Source of the DNA: Denticeps clupeoides | Taxonomy: Eukaryota > Chordata > Actinopteri > Clupeiformes > Denticipitidae | Assembly (NCBI RefSeq): GCF_900700375.1 | Contig: NC_041711.1 | Span: forward strand, 18,717,279 to 18,781,278 | Direction: 5' to 3' | DNA length: 64,000 nt | Shown here: in pieces, positions 58,055-64,000 of the stretch | Position numbering within the stretch: the first letter of the stretch is position 1 | Layout: every line of letters starts with the position of its first letter | Notes under the pieces: generated by a model | What the model was told of the DNA's origin: nothing | The model's database searches: none | What the model saw: only the letters and a program-made list of their open reading frames with translations | Position numbers and translations under genes: made by a program

Positions 58055-61000
58055 ATGGACGGGTGAGTGTTGGTTTGGCGACGATAACCGTTACGAACCG
58101 TGCAACAGAACCAATGCTCTATTACCTATAATAAAACGTATATAACGTGTCCTCTGTCTACCTCATGCCAGGTATGTCAGTGTCGTATATGTTTTAGTAT
58201 TTATTCTTTATAAAGTACCCAAGCACGCGTAAACGTTGCTTCGCCTCCATGTCTGCTTGTGGGTGCAGGCTGCAGTGCATCGGAAAGTCTGCAAAATGTC
58301 CCTCAGAATCCCAGGTGGGTGTTCTGCGATCCTTATTTTGCCATGTGGGGACCAATTCTGACCAAAATTCCCCTATGCCCTTCGGATTAATAAGAAGGCT
58401 CGTCCCCTTTTTCATGTATCTTTCCAGGAATTAGTATCTATACAGCTACACAACACACGCACAGGAGATTTCAAAGGTAATATTAACCATGTAAAAAAAT
58501 ATATAAAGTACACACCTTCTCATTCAATGTGTTTTCTATATTTTCATGACCATTTACATTGGTAGATTCTCACTGAAGGCATCAAAATAAAGAAAACACA
58601 TTGAATGAGAAGGCGTGTCCAAACTTTTGGCCTGTACTGTATATATAATTTTCCATCACTTCACCTTAAAATTACTATTACAATTACTTTTGTTTGCTTT
58701 GCTCCATAGACCCTACACCCACTGAGTCCACCAAGAGTAAATCACGGTACTACCACACTTACTCGCACCAGAATAATTTCATGCACATTGACATGATTGT
58801 ATTGAAACACACATTCAAATACAAACATTCATGCAAACATTCTTCCTATCAAGCTTGTGCCTAAAGAAATACTCATTTTACCTGCTGTAGTACAGTGTGG
58901 CCCGTGTAAGAATCTTATTTTTTAATTTAAAAGGTGTTTGTTTTCAGGCAACCGCATACCAGCCAAGTTCCAATTCCAGGTAGCAAAAATCAAAGGAGAA
59001 ACACAGGCGCTGACTTCAGGTCACCGAGACACAGAGGGTGAGAGTTTTACCATGAAGCTGCAGAATGACTCCATTTGCTGTAAAATATCTGAAGGACGCA
59101 TGTTACATTATATTTTGTGTGAGGGATTAATTACATCTACAAATCAATAAGCTATTTCACTGTGGTCGAAGTGAGCATTCAGATAAATGTCTTTTCTTTT
59201 CTCAGTTGGGCCCTGCCTTGGTTGCTTTCATCACTAAACAGAACAGATTTCGTTCAGAGTGAAGCTGAATGAGCATAAGGTGTTTTTAGCCCCAGGTTAG
59301 ATTTGTTTTCAGGTTTTGTGTGCCGGAGTCTGGAGACACAGTAAGACCCCTGTCTTCATCTCCCCTTATTGAGGTCTTGCATGGCAGGCCGGTTTATGGG
59401 GCATAGCTGCATAAAGCCTGGGAGATGAGCCTGCTCGTGTGGCTCACTATTCTCTAATAAATTCCTTTTTTTATTGGATATCATTTCAGGACTGCAGAAT
59501 ATGCAGGGCTCCCGGTGCTGTCACATAAAGACGTGCAGAGGGACAAACTTAGAAAAACTAAACAGCCTGGTCCCGATGTCACAGGTACTCAGACAATTTC
59601 CATTCCACAGTTCTCTCCACACCCAGTGTATTCTGAAGGTCGGCTCATATACATGCAATATACGAAACCATCTAGGGTAAATATGTAGGTTTTGGAGGGA
59701 ATTACTCCATTCAAAAAAAAAATTATTTCAAAATATTACATTATTTCATCTGGCTACCTGTGAGTGACAGTACATCCAGTGTGTCCAGTGTGTTCTGCAA
59801 AGAGAAGATGTGAAGACTTCAACGAGCTAAATAGTGCTTTTAAATGGTTGTATTGCATTGCAGGTGCTGTGATGTCTCCTTTTACGTCCAGACTGCCTGT
59901 TCTCATTTTATACATTTATTCTAACAAACGTGACACTTGTCTTCATAGCATCCCCCTAAATTCTGGCCTCCACCTAACACCTTTACACTATTTACCTTCT
60001 TTCTTTACAATGTTTCTTCTGAATTTGGACCATTTGTGCATATTGAGAAGTGCACAATGACGTCTTCAGTAAGTGGATGCGATGAGACCTGGCAATCCAT
60101 TAAAAAAGCTCTAATTCGTCACACATTTTGGAACGAATTAAATGACGATTAATGCTTATTTTAAAGTGTAACGTGGTTGAGAGGGGGTAAGAGGGTTGTA
60201 GGTGCCGACGCCTACATTAAATATAATGCAAGTGAATTTTTATGCAGGTGACTTTTTTTTGTGTTTTTGTGTGTAATTCACTTTTTATTTATTTTTTATT
60301 CCAAAAACTAAGCACTCGTACAGTTGCACAGCATCTCTTTACCAGTAAATTGGTGATTTTCATCAGGTTTCTTTTGGACACAAAAATCACCGACCATGCT
60401 TATGTATTTTATTGGACAGCCCTGTTACCCATGATGCACATGTAGCTCAGTGTCTATGAATGCCGTTGCAGGGAAGTCCACACGTCAGACAGGTGTATGG
60501 CAGCAGGTATGTGAACCTGGCCTGTCACAAACAGAAACCGCAGCAGCTGAGGAGAATTTGCATGAGAGAGGATCCTCATCATCCTCCTCACAGTGTCAAT
60601 CAAGTGCCTGCAACCAGTACAACTATTCAAAACCTGACGACCATTCAAGTGAGGATGATGAGGAAGACGAGCCAGTGTATAAAGCCCCACTGGAGCTCTT
60701 GGCTGAGGTAAACCAATCAGTTAGTCAAGCGGGGCAGCGGTAGCATAGCAGGCAAGGAAGCGAACTCGTAACTGAAGGGTCATGGGTTCAAATCCCAAAC
60801 CACCTGGGTGCCAAGGAGCAAAGCTCCCTGGGCGCCTGTCATGGCTGCCCACTGCTCACCAAGGGTGATGGGTTAAATGCAAAGGACACATTCTGCCGTG
60901 CACCGTGTGCTGTGCTGTGTATCACAAAAGCAATCACTTCACTTTCTCTTTCATTTTTGTCCTCTGTTGACTCTCTTTGGTCTTGTATGTGTATGTTTTG

Positions 61001-61421
61001 TTGTTCGGTGCTGTTTACTTTCAACTGATCATTTGACACCAATTACTTGTAATAGATATGTTTAATAGATTTTCATAGATTATTTTTTCCCTTCTAAGTT
61101 CTTGAAAGCTGTGATGGAAAAGGATTACACCCTTTCCAGAAAACTTTGTCAGATGAGTAAGTGATTCTGTTCTTTGTGGTTAGTACCATGTAATTATCAA
61201 CATTTGTGAAATTAAGTTAACAGTAAATTAGTAAATTGATCATATATAACTGCTTTATAAGTCCAAGTTTTACTTGTCAGATCTCCTGTTACATATGATA
61301 AAGTCAGTTAATTAATTAATTAACGAATTAATTAATTAATAATGTCTCTCAGTTCTCATTTATGAGCCAGAAAATCAAGAAGCCAAACAGTTTCTTCCAC
61401 TAATTGAGGATAAGTTAGGTG

Positions 61422-61463
<42 letters not shown>

Positions 61464-62096
61464 CCTCTCTCTCTCTGCATGTGTGATTGTCCATCTTTAG
61501 ATTATCATTTTAATAGCAAGTCCTATAAACCTTCAGCTTCTATAAGAAGTGTTTAGTGTAATTTTCACACTCTGGTTATCATTTTCTTCTGCTGCTTGGG
61601 TATAATTGAGTGATTTACATTTTTATGGGAAAAGTAAAGATCATGCTGCATATTTTAATTGACTTTTTGAGAATGTGTTGCATGTCTTTTAATGCCCCTT
61701 AACCGTGCAAAATTGTAAAATGTTTTTTAAATGTTATGAATTGTAATCAGCTGAGGTTGCCATGAATAGTTTTGCCCTGTGCAAGTGATGAGCAGTCGAA
61801 TCATGAGGCATAGTATTCTGTCTCCCTCCCTTCTTTGGTTTGATTCAGCATCTGCTTGGGGATGAAACTGCACTGGTATAGAGCATTCTGGAGCATTTCA
61901 GGTCTTGTTCTGCTCTCTTATGTGTAAAGCGCAAGACGAAGAGGAGCGGCGTGAGGAGGAGGAAAGCTCTGGATCCAATAGTGGTAGTGAAGATGAAACA
62001 GACAGTTCAGGGGACTTGTCATCATTCTCATCCTCAAGCTCAGATCTAGAGGATGAAGACGAAGATGAAGACGAGGGGAGCGGTGATGAAATCTGA
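58055..62096 (+). CDS. erich2: Glutamate-rich protein 2, 10 exons
   Basis: ERICH2 has no established molecular function. Exons with agreeing phases and GT-AG borders: 58055-58062, 58269-58314, 58428-58476, 58710-58746, 58948-59037, 59490-59584, 60472-60707, 61099-61156, 61353-61418, 61930-62096. They give 283 aa. The conserved family core lies at residues 180-228 (APLELLAEFLKAVMEKDY, KLCQMILIYEPENQEAK, LPLIEDKL) and looks helical, TPR-like. It is followed by a Glu/Ser/Asp-rich tail (residues 229-283) that gives the protein its name. The N-terminal half is low-complexity and basic, so its small exons rest on phase and splice sites alone. The last exon acceptor is TAAAG at 61925-61929. Position between sp5 and the presumed gad1 matches human. 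A SINE A and a small Tc1 MITE lie in its introns. Confidence 0.85.
58508..58641. mobile_element. short palindromic Tc1-type MITE in erich2 intron 3
   Basis: Nearly all terminal repeat: CACACCTTCTCATTCAATGT at the left, and the inverse followed by TTTGGCCTGTACTGTA at the right. Same family as 54017-54552. Confidence 0.88.
60731..60950 (+). mobile_element. SINE family A in erich2 intron 7
   Basis: The head GGGGCAGCGGTAGCATAGC differs from the other copies, while the B-box GGTTCAAATCC and tail CAATCACTTCACTTTC are typical. It begins 24 nt after the exon 7 border. Confidence 0.9.
61424..61476. repeat. (CT)n microsatellite just after erich2 exon 9
   Basis: CT dinucleotides with one CCAC interruption, starting 5 nt after the donor GT. 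Confidence 0.95.
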
Positions 62097-62240
62097 AGCA
62101 CTCATGGCCCAGACTAATGCCAGCATGAATTTCATCATAAACATACATGGGATTCGCACTTTATCCCTTGTCATCTAATTTCTTTATCTATTAAGCATGT
62201 GTGTGTGTGTTTGTGACAGAGAGAGAGATGTCCAAACTGG

Positions 62241-62246
62241 ATTAAA
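62241..62246 (+). promoter_or_regulatory. erich2: candidate erich2 poly(A) signal (ATTAAA)
   Basis: Variant hexamer 145 nt after the erich2 stop codon. No AATAAA was seen nearby. Confidence 0.35.
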
Positions 62247-62299
62247 CCATTAAACTGCTTTTGCAGGAATGTGTTGTGTTTATTTTTGATATAAGGTTT

Positions 62300-63330
62300 G
62301 TGCTCTTTGTTTTGGGAAAATGTTGCCATAATTTCCCATTTTCTGGTTTCAAAAATTCGTTTTTTCGCGCAGGAGGCGTTCAGTTGACGTGCTTCAACGT
62401 GATGAGCTCATCATGAGGTGAAAGGTTATGATTTTTCTTGGGTCATATCAGATATAGACTATTAATAGCCATGTCCGTTCGGGGGGGTCGTGGTTCACTT
62501 TCTAAATCCTTGTTATTAATGGATCCGTGTCTGGTCTTCTGCAACCATCGTCTAGCGCCATCTAGCGTAGATTTTCCACGCGGTAAACTGCCTGGTCTGT
62601 ATGATGCACATTTACCCCCAAAAACCCGCATCCACCCACGGACTTGGCCTTTAAAATGTTATAAATATTGTTCGTCTGACCTTTCAGCGCCGCACAGTTT
62701 ATTCCAGCTTCTCTACATTTATTACATCTGTTGTGGTTTTTAATCCCGGTCTGACAGAAAAGACGTGTCGTTGTTCCCTGTCCTCGGGGAAGGACACGCA
62801 ATGACACAGACACGCGGTGAATGGTTCGAAGCCAATGCGGTTCGGTTTTTTTCAGACGAAACAAAAGGAATTTATTCCAACGCGCACAATAAGCAACACG
62901 TGTCCGCGCTGCATCTTCCATTTCTGAGACAAAGTCGATGTTTGTCCACGTTTGATTTGTGCCAATTTATCTCGGTCGCGACGCCCTGATGCGGAGAGCC
63001 GAGAACGACGCGAGTGGAAATAAAACGGCCGTAATTAACATCCCGCTTCTTTCGCCTCACTGGCGCCCCCCCGTGGCCGCTCGGGCTCCAATTCAAACCG
63101 CGTTTCATCGGGACCTTCATTCCGAGCAGGAGTGGCTGTTATAGTATAATTGTTCAAATTATGTTGGTCTTAATCGTTTAGTCGCCGTAAAAGTGGCAAA
63201 AATATTCCTCTACCTGAAGTTTCCCGTTTCTGGGAGGGGGGGGGGCAGAAAGGGCAGGGGTGGAAGTTCAGGGTGTGGTTGGATTGGTTGGGATCCTGCT
63301 TTGGGGAATTTTAAAAATGAGCTAGCTGTG
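62300..63330. promoter_or_regulatory. erich2-gad1 spacer, CpG-rich to the right
   Basis: No exon seen. CTCF-like motifs in minus orientation lie at 62556-62568 (CGCCATCTAGCGT) and 63064-63076 (CGCCCCCCCGTGG, 12 of 13 positions). A G10 run lies at about 63236-63245. Confidence 0.35.
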
Positions 63331-63339
63331 ACCTCCTCT

Positions 63340-63644
63340 TCCTCCTCCTCCTCCTCACCCTCCTCCTCCTCCTCTCGCGGAGCGCGCTGTGTTGCTCAGA
63401 CAGGGTCAAACTTCTCCAGTCGGTCCAGAAGGCGACACGCACCTGCAGGAGGAGCTCGGCGGAGGGATGGGCGACTCGTGACGGATTAGGAACGAAATTT
63501 GCTAAAAGAAGCGCGAATCACGCCCAAAGACCCCTGCTGGATTGGTTCTCCTGCGTGGGCTTCTGCTCGGCTGCATTCCGACGACAATCCGCGATTTATT
63601 CGGGTTCTGTGGTGGAACCCGCGCACCTGTGACAGAGGAACGAG
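63340..63644 (+). promoter_or_regulatory. candidate promoter and first non-coding exon of gad1
   Basis: CpG-rich sequence after a (CTC)n run (63334-63374) ends in a strong donor, CGAG then GTAAGG at 63645. A T-rich acceptor TTACAG at 63981-63986 near the window end could open the next exon. No GAD1 protein sequence is visible. The call rests on the known ERICH2-GAD1 neighbourhood. Confidence 0.35.
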
Positions 63645-64000
63645 GTAAGGTTTCTCGCCGGTCGCCGTCGCGCGTAGTAAGTCCGAACAGGCGACCTGTG
63701 GATTTCACGCGTGGAATCCCGGAATGTGCCCCGAAACGCGGTAAGAATTTAGTCGCGCGCCATTTTTCACCAACTTTGACATTGAGTGATCGGCCCTCAC
63801 CGAGGTTATTTAAAGATCATCCTAAATGACAAATCGATTCGCTATTTTGCGCCATCAATATCAATCGTTTAAGTTTTTTTCGGTGACGCCATTAATCAAA
63901 TCAACTTTGTCGCCAGGAAATACAGAATACAGAAACGAATTTTTAAAAAAAAATAAAAAACGAAAAATGGCTCTTTTTTTTTACAGCCGTGGTCTGTGTG

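Noticed and set aside
60450-60743. Single-exon gene starting at 60450
   Set aside because: The segment 60472-60707 is exon 7 of erich2. Its phases match the exons on both sides, and the upstream ATG lies in the intron.
62678-62698. Possible RE1/NRSF site near gad1 (TTCAGCGCCGCACAG)
   Set aside because: Only the left half fits the RE1 consensus. The right half fails.

Overview
This is nuclear DNA from a bony fish. The evidence is vertebrate split genes with GT-AG introns, two fish-type finTRIM genes, several Tc1/mariner families common in teleosts, two tRNA-derived SINE families and very many (CA)n/(TG)n microsatellites. The SINE mix suggests an early-branching teleost such as a clupeiform or ostariophysan, but that is only a guess.

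Four protein-coding genes can be traced exon by exon, all on the + strand, and a fifth probably begins at the right edge. (1) ssb, encoding La protein, has 11 coding exons at 812-3506 (397 aa). (2) Two tandem finTRIM genes, RING / B-box / coiled coil / B30.2, lie at 27799-30443 (563 aa) and 32842-37629. The second has a one-base frame conflict between exons 5 and 6. (3) sp5, a Wnt-pathway Sp/KLF transcription factor, has two exons at 56470-57504 (294 aa). (4) erich2 has 10 exons at 58055-62096 (283 aa). The CpG-rich DNA after about 63.3 kb is probably the 5' end of gad1, judged from gene order only. SSB ... SP5-ERICH2-GAD1 is the order on human 2q31. The human genes between SSB and SP5 (METTL5, UBR3, MYO3B) are not seen here, and the finTRIM pair occupies that interval.

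Layout: 0-4.7 kb ssb and its 3' end; 4.7-27.7 kb a gene-free interval with dense microsatellites, a few SINEs and one hAT-like element; 27.7-38.3 kb the finTRIM pair with a Tc1 copy between the genes and SINEs in the introns; 38.3-52.5 kb a graveyard of transposons (Tc1 copies, SINEs, a solo LTR, Ty3/Gypsy fragments); 52.5-56.4 kb single-copy DNA before sp5 that may hold its enhancers; 56.4-62.1 kb sp5 and erich2 almost back to back; 62.1-64 kb the presumed gad1 promoter region.

Most interesting points: a tandem array of a roughly 42-bp GC-box unit forms the end of the sp5 coding sequence, including its stop codon, and runs into the 3' UTR, so the gene for a GC-box-binding factor carries an array of its own likely target; an interferon-response-like motif sits at the same distance (about 61 nt) before the ATG of both finTRIM genes; an NRF1 site plus a degenerate RFX X-box lies at the erich2 promoter; CTCF-like motifs in convergent orientation flank the sp5-erich2 block; and the second finTRIM may be losing its B30.2 domain. 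No wholly new biological system was found.
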